Assembly: GCA_029782225.1 (NCBI GenBank)
Contig: JAKOVF010000361.1
Coordinates: 1 to 64,000 of the forward strand
Origin: Chloroflexota bacterium
Lineage (GTDB): Bacteria > Chloroflexota > Anaerolineae > Anaerolineales > Villigracilaceae
Length of the DNA stretch: 64,000 nt
Reading direction: 5' to 3'
Part shown: positions 24,659-32,620 of the stretch, piece after piece
Layout of the letters: the number at the start of each line of letters is the position of its first letter
How positions within the stretch are numbered: the stretch's first letter is position 1
The notes under the pieces: generated by a model
What the model was told of the DNA's origin: nothing
Database searches by the model: none
What the model saw: only the letters and a program-made list of their open reading frames with translations
Translations under genes and position numbers: made by a program

Positions 24659-25579
24659 ATGTCTACATCTGGCATGGTTAAATATTTTGCACAGCTCAGG
24701 CAACAGAGTATCCGGAACGCAAACAGGATTAATGAGCGTACAGGGGGCTGGTTAGGGATGTTGGCGGGCGCTGCAAAAGAAGCCCTAAAGCCTGATACCG
24801 CAATTACCGCCGCGGCGATTGCCTACTTTGCACTCTTCTCCCTCTTTCCTATCACTCTCCTTAGTATTTCCATTGCCAGCTTCAGTCTTGGCCCGTCGAC
24901 AGACCCGCAACTCATCATTCAAAGGCTGGAGTTTGTTGCGCCGGCCCTGCGCCAGTTGGTGGGGCAAAATATTGATGAAATTATCCAGGCGCGCGGAGCA
25001 GTGAGCGGTGTCGCTTTGGTGGGTCTGATCTGGTCTGCCTCTACAGTTTTTTACACGTTTACTCACACCCTGAATGAAATTTGGGGTGTTAAACGCCGCC
25101 GCGCTGCATGGAAAAGGCGTGGCCTTGCCATACTATTTGTCCTGATCTTCGCTGGCCCGATTCTCTTCCTGGCCTCATTTGCCGGAAGTATTCTTGCACA
25201 CCTCCGCGCCTTGTTACCGGCCCCGATCACTTCGATGGAGGGCGGCGCCGGCTTGGTGCTGGCTATCTTGCTCGATGTTGCCTTGTTTATGCTGCTCTAC
25301 ATGATTCTCCCGCACGGGGCTTCTACCTGGCGCGAGATTTTACCCGGCGCGATGGGGGCTGGTTTCCTGTGGGAGCTGGCCAAGAAAGCCTTCCTTTCTT
25401 TGGTGTCCACCTATATCTCGACTTCAAACCTGGTGTATGGTTCGGTAACGGCTATTATCGCCTTCCTGGCCTGGGCATATCTAAGCGGCCTCATCTTTCT
25501 CTTTGGCGCTTACTTAAGCGTTTCGTATTTCCAACTCAAACAGCTGCAAAAAGAAACGGCAGCCGGAATACGTCACTAA
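24659..25579 (+). CDS. YihY/virulence factor BrkB family membrane protein
   Basis: 306 residues with six hydrophobic helices. Family features include the AITAAAIAYFALFSLFPITLL segment (in part), a central WSASTVFYTFTHTLNEIWGV stretch, and a final SGLIFLFGAYLSVSYF. It lies 11 bases after the AI-2E pair, which suggests one operon of three membrane proteins. The function is unknown; it was formerly mis-called RNase BN. An alternative start lies at 24674. Confidence 0.88.
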   Translation: MSTSGMVKYFAQLRQQSIRNANRINERTGGWLGMLAGAAKEALKPDTAITAAAIAYFALFSLFPITLLSISIASFSLGPSTDPQLIIQRLEFVAPALRQLVGQNIDEIIQARGAVSGVALVGLIWSASTVFYTFTHTLNEIWGVKRRRAAWKRRGLAILFVLIFAGPILFLASFAGSILAHLRALLPAPITSMEGGAGLVLAILLDVALFMLLYMILPHGASTWREILPGAMGAGFLWELAKKAFLSLVSTYISTSNLVYGSVTAIIAFLAWAYLSGLIFLFGAYLSVSYFQLKQLQKETAAGIRH

Positions 25580-25615
25580 GATTCCAGCGGGTGGGTGCGC
25601 TGGTAGTATACGGTT

Positions 25616-25684
25616 CTCCCCCAAGTGGCGGAGGAAAACACTCCCCGGCTGATGGATGCGGCCGGGGAGTGTTTGTTGTAGGAT
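25616..25684 (+). promoter_or_regulatory. 69-bp stress element, copy 11
   Basis: CTCCCCCAAGTGGCGGAG starts at 25616. The second hairpin has the same 13-bp stem core and loop as copy 8, then TAGGAT (25679-25684). The bases that follow (GAGTTATAGAG, AAATAGCTCAAAAAGGAG) also match copy 8, so the whole cassette is duplicated. Confidence 0.9.
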
Positions 25685-25721
25685 GAGTTATAGAGCAAAT
25701 AGCTCAAAAAGGAGAAACCTC

Positions 25722-25880
25722 ATGTTGTGGACTATCATCGTAATTCTAGTAATCCTGTGGCTGCTCGGCTTCTTCGGCCGGAACATATTTCCAAGCTTCC
25801 CGCAAACGGGCGGTTGGATTCACACTCTGATCGTGATTGCCGTCATACTCGTTGTTTTGAGGCTGTTAGGGGTCGTGTAA
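25722..25880 (+). CDS. lmo0937-like small membrane protein, cassette copy 2
   Basis: 52 residues: LWTIIVILVILWLLGFFGR, then a turn IFPSFPQTGGW, then LIVIAVILVVLRLLGVV. It differs from 16094-16249 by about ten residues, and the DNA identity extends well upstream. AAAAAGGAG precedes the ATG. Expression from the element copy 11 is inferred from the 37-base spacing. Confidence 0.82.
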   Translation: MLWTIIVILVILWLLGFFGRNIFPSFPQTGGWIHTLIVIAVILVVLRLLGVV

Positions 25881-25900
25881 ATCTGCGCTTATTTGAAAAC

Positions 25901-25927
25901 GAGAGGCAGCCTGAAAGGCTGCCTCTC
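25901..25927 (+). terminator. Hairpin closing cassette copy 2
   Basis: A 12-bp perfect stem, GAGAGGCAGCCT (25901-25912) with AGGCTGCCTCTC (25916-25927), and a GAA loop. Its position matches the hairpin after cassette copy 1, though the stem sequence differs. Confidence 0.6.
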
Positions 25928-26117
25928 CCTCCATGCATACTACACGTTACCCTCATGTTCGGGAGCAGAAACCAGCACATGCTAGCTTGTCAGCTCACAG
26001 GTCCTCCCTCACAGTGACATGGTATCTTTCAGCCAACTTGGAATCGTTTTTTGATTGACCGACTACTTTCGATAAAACCGACAACTTACACCACCCCAGA
26101 TTTGAAGGAGAGTCCTC

Positions 26118-26555
26118 ATGAAGAAATGCAATGAAGTCATGACGAAAAATCCGGTTTGCTGCCTGCCAGATAACACGGCGGCAGAAGCCGCAAAGTTGAT
26201 GAAGAGCAAAAACATCGGCTCGATACCGATTATTCAGGATGAACAGGGCAAACAACTGATCGGAATCGTGACCGATCGCGATCTGGCATTGAAGGTCGTA
26301 GCCAAGGGGCTTGATGCCAAATCGACGAAATTGAGGGCGGTGATGACGCGCAAGGTAGTGACATGCCGCGCTGACGATGATCTGCAGAAAGCGCTGGATG
26401 CGATGTCGGAGCACCAGTTGCGCCGCATTCCGGTTGTGGACAATAACGATAGGGTGGTAGGGATCATTGCCCAGGCCGACGTAGCGACGCGCCTGGATCA
26501 GCCGAAGAAAACTGCGGAAATGGTGAAGGAAATTTCACAATCCGGCGGGCAGTAG
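26118..26555 (+). CDS. CBS-domain pair protein
   Basis: 145 residues with two CBS motifs: VMTKNPVCCLPDNTAAEAAKL with GIVTDRDLALKV, and VMTRKVVTCRADDDLQKAL with GIIAQADVATRL. CBS pairs bind adenine nucleotides and sense energy or stress state. There is no fused effector, so it may act by binding a partner. GAAGGAGAG precedes the start. Confidence 0.9.
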   Translation: MKKCNEVMTKNPVCCLPDNTAAEAAKLMKSKNIGSIPIIQDEQGKQLIGIVTDRDLALKVVAKGLDAKSTKLRAVMTRKVVTCRADDDLQKALDAMSEHQLRRIPVVDNNDRVVGIIAQADVATRLDQPKKTAEMVKEISQSGGQ

Positions 26556-26603
26556 GAAGTTTTTTCCGTTAAAGAATGAGTGTTAGAAATAAGGAAATAT
26601 GAA

Positions 26604-26912
26604 ATGCCTGACAAAAGAATGAGTAAGACCCAGTTCGTTGCCGCCCTGGCGGAGAAGAGCGGGCTCACCAAGAAACAAGCCGCCTCCGCGCTCGACACGA
26701 TCAACGCGATCGTTGCCCAGCAACTCGGTAAGGGAGGACCGGGCGAAGTTCTCATCCCGGGCCTGCTTAAGCTGATGATCGTTGACAAGCCTGCCACGCC
26801 CCAGCACGAAGGCGTCAACCCGTTTACCAGAGAGCCAATGACCTATAAGGCAAAACCGGCTCGCAAGGTAATAAAGGTGAGGCCCCTCCAGGCGCTGAAA
26901 GATGCCATTTAG
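26604..26912 (+). CDS. HU/IHF-family DNA-binding protein
   Basis: 102 residues. MSKTQFVAALAEKSGLTKKQ is the HU dimerisation helix pair. A beta-arm region follows with NPFTREPM and KPARKVIKVRP. The usual RNPxTG arm tip is replaced by the more divergent GVNPFTREPM, as in some Chloroflexota and bacterial variants. It could organise DNA or bind the palindromic elements of this region, which is speculation. AAGGAAATATGAA lies upstream of the start at 26604. Confidence 0.85.
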   Translation: MPDKRMSKTQFVAALAEKSGLTKKQAASALDTINAIVAQQLGKGGPGEVLIPGLLKLMIVDKPATPQHEGVNPFTREPMTYKAKPARKVIKVRPLQALKDAI

Positions 26913-26963
26913 GTTCTCACTATTTGCATCTGGAATTTCCAGCTTGCCGAATGGGCAAATAAT

Positions 26964-27920
26964 ATGAATCAAGTGCGCCGCGATTTGCGTGTGATCGTCG
27001 CTATGTACGGAAGTGTTTTGATGCTTCTAATCCTATCCGCCTGTGGGCCGCAGCTGGGAACTCCCGCTATGCCTGTGGCAGGGTTGCTTTTACCGGTGCC
27101 GACTGAAACGAGTGTGCCCTGCGAGGCATGTGCTCAGGCAACTCTGGCAGTCGCATTGACGCAGGATAAAAACAACGCCGACAATCAGGCGGCCGCGACC
27201 GCCGAGATTTTGCGTGCCAATGCGCAGGCAACCTTGAATTCAGCCAACGCAACGTTGAGCGCAGCCCAGACCCAGGATCAGAACAATGCCAATGTCATTG
27301 CGGCCCAGATAGCGGGTACTGCTGAAGTTGTGCGTGCCAATGCACAGGCGACTCTAAATTCAGCCGGTTCCACGCAGAGCGCCGCGTTGACCCAGGATGC
27401 AATCCGGCAGACTCAAGTGGCAGATCAGGCGACAACCAGCGCACGGGCCATGTTGAATCAACAAAATACGGATGCGCTCGTCGCTGGTACCCAGACGGCG
27501 GTTGCCAACAATATCGCAACGCAAACCGAGGCCGCGGTCGCGACCTCACAATGGTATGCCGACCAGACGCGCCAACGCGGAGAACAAAGGCAAGGACCAA
27601 TTACCTTCCTGTGGATTTGGGGAATCCCAATCTTCTTGATGCTGGTGGCAGGTTTTATTCTTTGGGGATTCTGGCACTGGCTCAAGATCCAGCAAGCAAA
27701 CCAGCACATTCTCAAAAACCCCGTGGAGAAGCTGCCTGCATCAGTGATTGAAGTCATCCCCCATCATCACGAGGATTCGATGCCCTATCTTGAGAGTGGA
27801 GATGTCGATCATCGTTATCAACTCACAAAGCCGGATGATCAGGTGCGCCGCTGGCTTGATGAAGTCAAGCGCAAGCTGCTACGGAGTGAGAAGGATGAAG
27901 ATGATGACACAGACAATTGA
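26964..27920 (+). CDS. Lipoprotein with Ala/Thr/Gln-rich repeats and a membrane segment
   Basis: 318 residues, function unknown. A lipobox LILSACGP places Cys near residue 28. Residues about 60-190 are low-complexity helical repeats: the segment RANAQATLNSA occurs twice, each with nearby TQDQNN- or AALTQD-like runs. A transmembrane helix (about 215-237, IFLMLVAGFILWGFWHWL) follows, then a charged C-terminus with PHHHEDS, ending EDEDDDTDN. With an extracytoplasmic lipid anchor and a later membrane helix, it could link envelope and cytoplasm. The next gene overlaps its end. Confidence 0.6.
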   Translation: MNQVRRDLRVIVAMYGSVLMLLILSACGPQLGTPAMPVAGLLLPVPTETSVPCEACAQATLAVALTQDKNNADNQAAATAEILRANAQATLNSANATLSAAQTQDQNNANVIAAQIAGTAEVVRANAQATLNSAGSTQSAALTQDAIRQTQVADQATTSARAMLNQQNTDALVAGTQTAVANNIATQTEAAVATSQWYADQTRQRGEQRQGPITFLWIWGIPIFLMLVAGFILWGFWHWLKIQQANQHILKNPVEKLPASVIEVIPHHHEDSMPYLESGDVDHRYQLTKPDDQVRRWLDEVKRKLLRSEKDEDDDTDN

Positions 27921-28578
27921 CCCGAATCATTTCGATCGGGAAGCTCGGCGCATCAGATCCCAGGTATCGACAGTCCTCACAAGATGGGGATTACTGCCAC
28001 GATTCAAACGCTGGCGATTGGCACAAGATCCAGAAACGGGAATGATCGTGCTGTTTGGTGTACTCAACAACCGATATATTGCCTCGCATACCACAACTCC
28101 CTTCCTTGATTACTTTGATCCACGCTTGTTGCATGATCTTGCAAATGAATTGAAAGTCCAGGTGGTATCCTGTAATACGGATGGCCTGCGCTATGCCTTC
28201 ATCTTGGACGATGGCCAGCTCCACAGATTGCCGACTCATATTGACTACCCTTTCCTGGATGGAGAGAAGCTCTTTGTCCGCGTTGCCTACAGCGATAAGC
28301 TGGCACCCGAAGTGATTGAACCGCAAATTACACCTGCGCCAGTCAGGGCAGCCGATATTGTTGATGATCAGGCGTTAGTGCGTCAGGGCGTAGGGGCCTT
28401 TTTGAAGGTCTTCGACGACATAAAACTCAGGGACGATGCCGCTGTACAACTCTCTGCTCAACAACTGCCGGACATCGTGGTCATTGACAAAGAGGAGTTC
28501 AATAAGAGAGTAGCGGAACACGACGCCAGTCGGCAGAGGCTTAAGCGAATCAAGAAGTTATTAGAAGATGAAATCTGA
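27895..28578 (+). CDS. Conserved hypothetical protein, overlapping the repeat lipoprotein
   Basis: 227 residues from the ATG at 27895 (a second ATG at 27901 is equally likely; GGAGTGAGAAGG precedes). It overlaps the preceding gene by 26 bases, so translation is probably coupled. No family recognised. Visible features: an N-terminal helix with ARRIRSQVSTVLTRWGLLPRF, a central beta-rich part with VVSCNTDGLRYAFILDDGQ, and a C-terminal charged helix ASRQRLKRIKKLLEDEI. It may be the cytoplasmic partner of the lipoprotein. Confidence 0.55.
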   Translation: MKMMTQTIDPNHFDREARRIRSQVSTVLTRWGLLPRFKRWRLAQDPETGMIVLFGVLNNRYIASHTTTPFLDYFDPRLLHDLANELKVQVVSCNTDGLRYAFILDDGQLHRLPTHIDYPFLDGEKLFVRVAYSDKLAPEVIEPQITPAPVRAADIVDDQALVRQGVGAFLKVFDDIKLRDDAAVQLSAQQLPDIVVIDKEEFNKRVAEHDASRQRLKRIKKLLEDEI

Positions 28579-28649
28579 ATAGCCTCAGGAGCGGCGGCGC
28601 ACACGACTCGGTCTCGGATTCCCATGCTGGACTGTACTTTTGATGAAGC

Positions 28650-28718
28650 CTCCCCCAAGTGGCGGAGATGAACACTCCCCTGTCGAAGGATGTGACGGGG
28701 TAGTGTTCGCTGTATGAT
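28650..28718 (+). promoter_or_regulatory. 69-bp stress element, copy 12
   Basis: CTCCCCCAAGTGGCGGAG starts at 28650. The second hairpin pairs GAACACTCCCCTGTC with GACGGGGTAGTGTTC (one mismatch), and the loop holds GGATGTGA. It ends in TATGAT (28713-28718). This stem differs from all other copies at its inner end on both sides (TGTC/GACG). Confidence 0.85.
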
Positions 28719-28818
28719 GAGATAGTCCCGTAGTGTATATCCTTGCCTAACCTGCCTGCGGATTTCAGAATGCTATGCCGGGTGCAAGCGAGGAAACTAT
28801 GATCACCAGAGGTGAAAA

Positions 28819-29022
28819 ATGACAAGAAAACAAAAACTGATGAGGATGATTCTAAGCAAACGGCTAAAAAAATACGGGAGCGTATCCACCCAACCCGGAC
28901 GCAGAACGCTTCGCAAACCCATTAAGTTTGCAAGCCTGCTACGGGCGCACTTGCCGCCTCAAGCTGTCAACGTGCCCGTCCAGGATGCACCGGCTGCGCC
29001 ATCGGAAGACATTCAGGTCTGA
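28819..29022 (+). CDS. Small basic hypothetical protein
   Basis: 67 residues with a very basic first half (TRKQKLMRMILSKRLKKYG, then RRTLRKPIK) and a Pro/Ala/Val-rich end. AGAGGTGAAAA precedes the start. It lies 100 bases behind element copy 12. Not recognised; nucleic-acid binding is possible from the charge alone. Confidence 0.5.
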   Translation: MTRKQKLMRMILSKRLKKYGSVSTQPGRRTLRKPIKFASLLRAHLPPQAVNVPVQDAPAAPSEDIQV

Positions 29023-29262
29023 GAGAGCAATGACGGAAACAAGAATGTTGGTCAGCAGGAAGCCAGAGTCCTAAATGTTTTATTTTCCGCTGGAAATACC
29101 TGCAATTTCTCAATCTGCATCCGTGCAATTATGAAGTCACCTGTAAAAACGCTGAGCTGCTCGCAGCCGATGCAGTTCCAACTCTGCCCCTCGAGATCGA
29201 ACCTGAAACTTGAAAAGGAAACAACTATTTAGATTTCGCAAGAATGCTTATCGAATCTGAAT

Positions 29263-29430
29263 ATGTTGAAAAAAATGACAATAAAACTGAATTTGCTCTT
29301 TATCGTTATGGATATGCTGACTCTGCTGGCTTTTCCAATTGTATTTGTGCACGGTAAGCTCCTCCAGTTTGTGAGATCCCGCGAATCTATGATTTACTGG
29401 TTCAGTCACAGCGGACAAACGATCGATTAG
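29263..29430 (+). CDS. Possible small membrane peptide
   Basis: 55 residues: MLKKMTIKLNLLFIVMDML followed by more hydrophobic sequence, TLLAFPIVFVHGKLL, then a polar end. The first half could be one or two short membrane helices. There is no obvious ribosome-binding site. It sits in the 438-base gap between 29022 and 29461; the rest of that gap (29023-29262) holds nothing I can support. Confidence 0.35.
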   Translation: MLKKMTIKLNLLFIVMDMLTLLAFPIVFVHGKLLQFVRSRESMIYWFSHSGQTID

Positions 29431-29460
29431 TAGTAATGAATATTCCCAGGAAAGGTAACG

Positions 29461-30204
29461 ATGCGCACGCAAAAAATTAGTTTTCCAGACCGACAGGCTC
29501 TCTGTGTTTTCCCAACGGCGCGCTCGGGATTGACGTACGCCATCTCAGAATTGGGCTTGAAAGATCATTATCCTGTTATCGTACTGATCGGCGGCAAGAT
29601 TGATGAGCAACACGCGGTGGTGACTCGGCATGCCATCCAAACCATCGCCAGGGTCGCAGAAGATATGAACGCCGCAGTCATTTGCGGAGGGACAGATATG
29701 GGTGTTATGGCGGAAATCGGCCAGGTCAGGTCACGGAATAATTACAAATTCCCATTGGTCGGGATAGCGCCTGAACAACTGGTTGCCTGGCCGGGCGGCC
29801 TCCGCAGCACAAAGTTTTTGTGGTGGGGAAAAGAGCGCTGGCCGTTGGAGTCGCATTACTCCCATTTCATTCTTGTACCTGGCCACCAGTTTGGGGATGA
29901 ATCTCCCTGGATTGTCAATGCGGCGGCCATCCTGTCCGAAGGGCATCAGTCCGTAACGATCCTGATCAACGGCGGCGAAGTTTCCAGGAAGGATATCGAA
30001 CTGAGTTTGGAGAGAGGCCGTCCGGTCATCGCGTTGAGTCGCACGGGGCGCCTGGCTGATGAGATAGCAGAAGAGCCGAACTGGCGCAAATTGATCACTG
30101 TAGTCCCGGCAAATGCCGAGCAGCAGATTATTGAAGAGGTTCAAGCAGCACTATCGGTCAAGGAAAGTAGCGTGTTAACCCAGGAGTTAGTCAGCACAAC
30201 GTGA
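29461..30204 (+). CDS. SLOG-superfamily protein (LSDAT prokaryote type)
   Basis: 247 residues. Rossmannoid SLOG features are visible: VIVLIGGKIDE, AAVICGGTDMGVMAEIG, and ILINGGEVSRKDIEL. This matches the prokaryotic LSDAT group (SLOG domain related to the sensor of TRPM channels), proposed to bind nucleotide-derived ligands such as NAD or ADP-ribose. No partner channel or effector is adjacent. GGAAAGGTAACG lies upstream of the ATG. Confidence 0.75.
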   Translation: MRTQKISFPDRQALCVFPTARSGLTYAISELGLKDHYPVIVLIGGKIDEQHAVVTRHAIQTIARVAEDMNAAVICGGTDMGVMAEIGQVRSRNNYKFPLVGIAPEQLVAWPGGLRSTKFLWWGKERWPLESHYSHFILVPGHQFGDESPWIVNAAAILSEGHQSVTILINGGEVSRKDIELSLERGRPVIALSRTGRLADEIAEEPNWRKLITVVPANAEQQIIEEVQAALSVKESSVLTQELVSTT

Positions 30205-30250
30205 GTACACATTCGACCTGCAATTCAATGAATTTAAGAAGGAGCAATCA

Positions 30251-30433
30251 ATGGGACGCAAAGGTGTCAGTAAACGCAAGCCTAAGAAATCAGGATCGTC
30301 TTCCGGTGCCAATACCAGCGGTTCTTCCAATGCACGCTCACTGGTCCAGTCGCTGGTGAAAGACAAGGGCGCGCCTCTCAACAAAGGCATGAATCCCTCG
30401 GCTGGATCGAATAAAACGCAAAAGAAACGCTAA
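30251..30433 (+). CDS. Small Lys/Ser-rich hypothetical protein
   Basis: 60 residues, very basic at both ends (MGRKGVSKRKPKKSGSSSG and SNKTQKKR), with a short central helix ARSLVQSLVKDKG. Likely disordered. AAGAAGGAGCAATCA precedes the ATG, which is strong support for translation. No family recognised. Confidence 0.55.
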   Translation: MGRKGVSKRKPKKSGSSSGANTSGSSNARSLVQSLVKDKGAPLNKGMNPSAGSNKTQKKR

Positions 30434-30571
30434 AATGCAAAAATCGTTATCACCGAGCATGGCATCAGCCGAACCCTGTTACCGGGAAGTTTGCCCATCG
30501 AGGTATTGACTGGAAATGGAAATGGAAAAGGCGTTAAGGTGATAAAGAACGAATAACAAAAGGAGGCAGCA

Positions 30572-32050
30572 GTGAAAATCCTGCTTGTGTACCCCGAGTT
30601 CCCGGACACATTTTGGAGCTTCAAGCACGCGCTCAAATTCGTCCGGAAGAAGGCCGGCGCGCCCCCGCTGGGCCTGTTGACTGTTGCAGCCATGCTGCCT
30701 TCTGAGTGGGAAAAACGGCTGACCGATCTAAACATAACAGACCTCACGGACGAAGACTTGGTATGGGCCGACTATGTTTTCGTCAGTGCGATGGTTGTGC
30801 AGCGCGAATCGGTTCGGGCCGTCATCCGGCGCTGTAAGGCAGCTGGCGTCAAAGTGGTGGCAGGCGGTCCGCTCTTCACGATGGAACATGAGCAATTCCC
30901 GGATGTGGATCACTTCGTCTTGAACGAGGCGGAGGAGACACTCGCGCCGTTCGTGCGGGACCTGTTAGCGGGTCGGGCTCGACGCGTTTACTCGTCTGCG
31001 GAATTCCCTGATATCCGCCAAACGCCTGTCCCCCTTTGGAGGCTGGCAAATCTCAAGCATTATGACACCATCAGCATTCAGTTCTCACGCGGTTGTCCAT
31101 TCAATTGTGACTTCTGCAATGTGACCGCTCTGCTGGGGCACCGCCCGCGCATCAAGTCCGCCGCGCAGATCATCGCCGAGTTGGACAGCATTTATGCGCT
31201 TGGCTGGCGCAAAAGCATCTTCTTCGTGGACGACAACTTTATCGGAAATAAAAAGCAGATCAAGTCCGAAGTGCTTCCAGCCTTAATTGAATGGCGCAAG
31301 GGCAAAACAGGTATGCCGTTCAGTACAGAGGCTTCCATTAACCTGGCAGATGATCCAGAATTGATGCGCCTTATGGTGCAAGCCGGATTCGATGCAGTCT
31401 TTGTTGGCATCGAGACGCCGAATGAAGATAGTCTCACGGAATGTAGCAAGAACCAAAATAAGGGTCGTGACCTGGTGGAGAGCGTCAAGCAACTCCAGCG
31501 GGCAGGTCTTCAGGTACAGGGCGGTTTTATCGTCGGGTTCGATAACGATTCCCCCTCGATCTTCCAACAGCAGATTGATTTCATTCAAAAGAGCGGCATT
31601 GTGACAGCCATGGTCGGCTTACTGCAAGCCCCTCTGGGCACGCGCCTGTACGAGCGCATGCAAAAGGAAGGCCGCCTGGTCAATGAATTCTCAGGTGATA
31701 ACGTTGATGGCTCGACCAATATTGTCCCCCGCATGGGTTTGGAATCGTTGCGGGAAGGCTATCGCGAGATTTTAGGCCATATCTACGCACCCAAGTTCTA
31801 TTACGAGCGCGTCCGGACGTTTCTGCGCGAGTACCAACCACCCAAGATCCGAGTTCCCATGGAACCGCAGTATATTCTGGCCCTGTGGCGATCCATTTAC
31901 CTGCTGGGCATTCGCGGCGTCGAACGCGTCCACTACTGGCGGCTCTTTTTCTGGACTCTGTTTCGGCGTCCACGCCTGTTTCCGCTGGCGATTACATTTG
32001 CCATCTACGGCTTCCATTTCCGCCAGGTGGCCGAGCTGCATGTTGGTTAA
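30572..32050 (+). CDS. B12-binding radical SAM protein
   Basis: 492 residues, GTG start with AAAGGAGGCAGCA upstream. The N-terminal cobalamin-binding-like domain includes LLVYPEFPDTFW and VVAGGPLFTMEH. The radical SAM core has the CxxxCxxC cluster motif in GCPFNCDFCNVTA, then IFFVDDNFIG and AGFDAVFVGIETPN. The C-terminal domain is of the DUF4070 type found in this subgroup. These enzymes often methylate or rearrange unactivated carbons, for example in hopanoid or other lipid tailoring; the substrate here is unknown. Confidence 0.9.
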   Translation: MKILLVYPEFPDTFWSFKHALKFVRKKAGAPPLGLLTVAAMLPSEWEKRLTDLNITDLTDEDLVWADYVFVSAMVVQRESVRAVIRRCKAAGVKVVAGGPLFTMEHEQFPDVDHFVLNEAEETLAPFVRDLLAGRARRVYSSAEFPDIRQTPVPLWRLANLKHYDTISIQFSRGCPFNCDFCNVTALLGHRPRIKSAAQIIAELDSIYALGWRKSIFFVDDNFIGNKKQIKSEVLPALIEWRKGKTGMPFSTEASINLADDPELMRLMVQAGFDAVFVGIETPNEDSLTECSKNQNKGRDLVESVKQLQRAGLQVQGGFIVGFDNDSPSIFQQQIDFIQKSGIVTAMVGLLQAPLGTRLYERMQKEGRLVNEFSGDNVDGSTNIVPRMGLESLREGYREILGHIYAPKFYYERVRTFLREYQPPKIRVPMEPQYILALWRSIYLLGIRGVERVHYWRLFFWTLFRRPRLFPLAITFAIYGFHFRQVAELHVG

Positions 32051-32090
32051 GTAAGAATGTCTGAATGATTCATCAAGCCAAGAGAGCATC

Positions 32091-32483
32091 ATGAAAACCA
32101 GACTGATTTCCATCATCATAATGGCTGCCCTCTTCCTGGGGGCTTGTGGTACGTCTGCAACACAAAAAGAGGCCCTATCGACACCCACATCTGGAACCCT
32201 GAATCCGACTTCTGCCACTGCTGCCGTACAAAGCGACGCAGTAGGGATAACCATCAGCGGTTTTAAGTTCGATCCAGCTACCATCACCATTCCGGTCGGC
32301 ACGACGGTTACGTGGACAAATCAGGATTCTGCAAACCATCTTGTTGCAGCAGACGATGGGAGTTGGAAATCTGAGAGCCTGCCAAAAGGTGCGACCTTCA
32401 GTCACACCTTCGACAAAGCTGGTACATATACCTATATTTGCAGAATTCATACTACGATGAAGGGAACGATCATTGTGAAATGA
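32091..32483 (+). CDS. Cupredoxin (plastocyanin-like) lipoprotein
   Basis: 130 residues. A lipobox LFLGACGT (Cys near residue 20) is followed by a Ser/Thr linker and a cupredoxin domain. Copper ligands are visible: His in SANHLVA, then Cys, His and Met in the C-terminal ICRIHTTMKG. It probably carries electrons outside the membrane. The domain fits single-domain plastocyanin/amicyanin-like proteins. Confidence 0.9.
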   Translation: MKTRLISIIIMAALFLGACGTSATQKEALSTPTSGTLNPTSATAAVQSDAVGITISGFKFDPATITIPVGTTVTWTNQDSANHLVAADDGSWKSESLPKGATFSHTFDKAGTYTYICRIHTTMKGTIIVK

Positions 32484-32620
32484 CGAACCCTTAGCGGCGA
32501 AATTGCCATGAAAGGCTGATTCCTGATGCTCATATCCTGGCGGCTAATGCGCCGTCTGATTACAATGACGCGGTTCGTGCAGTTTTGTTGTTCGTAACAC
32601 TGGTTAGGAAAGAGGTTACT

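Noticed and set aside
3448-28718. CRISPR array made of the 69-bp repeats
   Set aside because: Copies are separated by genes and hundreds to thousands of bases, with no regular spacers and no cas genes in the window.
3448-28718. 69-bp elements as simple rho-independent terminators
   Set aside because: They lack a consistent T-run after the stem and stand ahead of genes with a -10-like hexamer at a fixed place, though two lie close behind stop codons (4631 and 15171).
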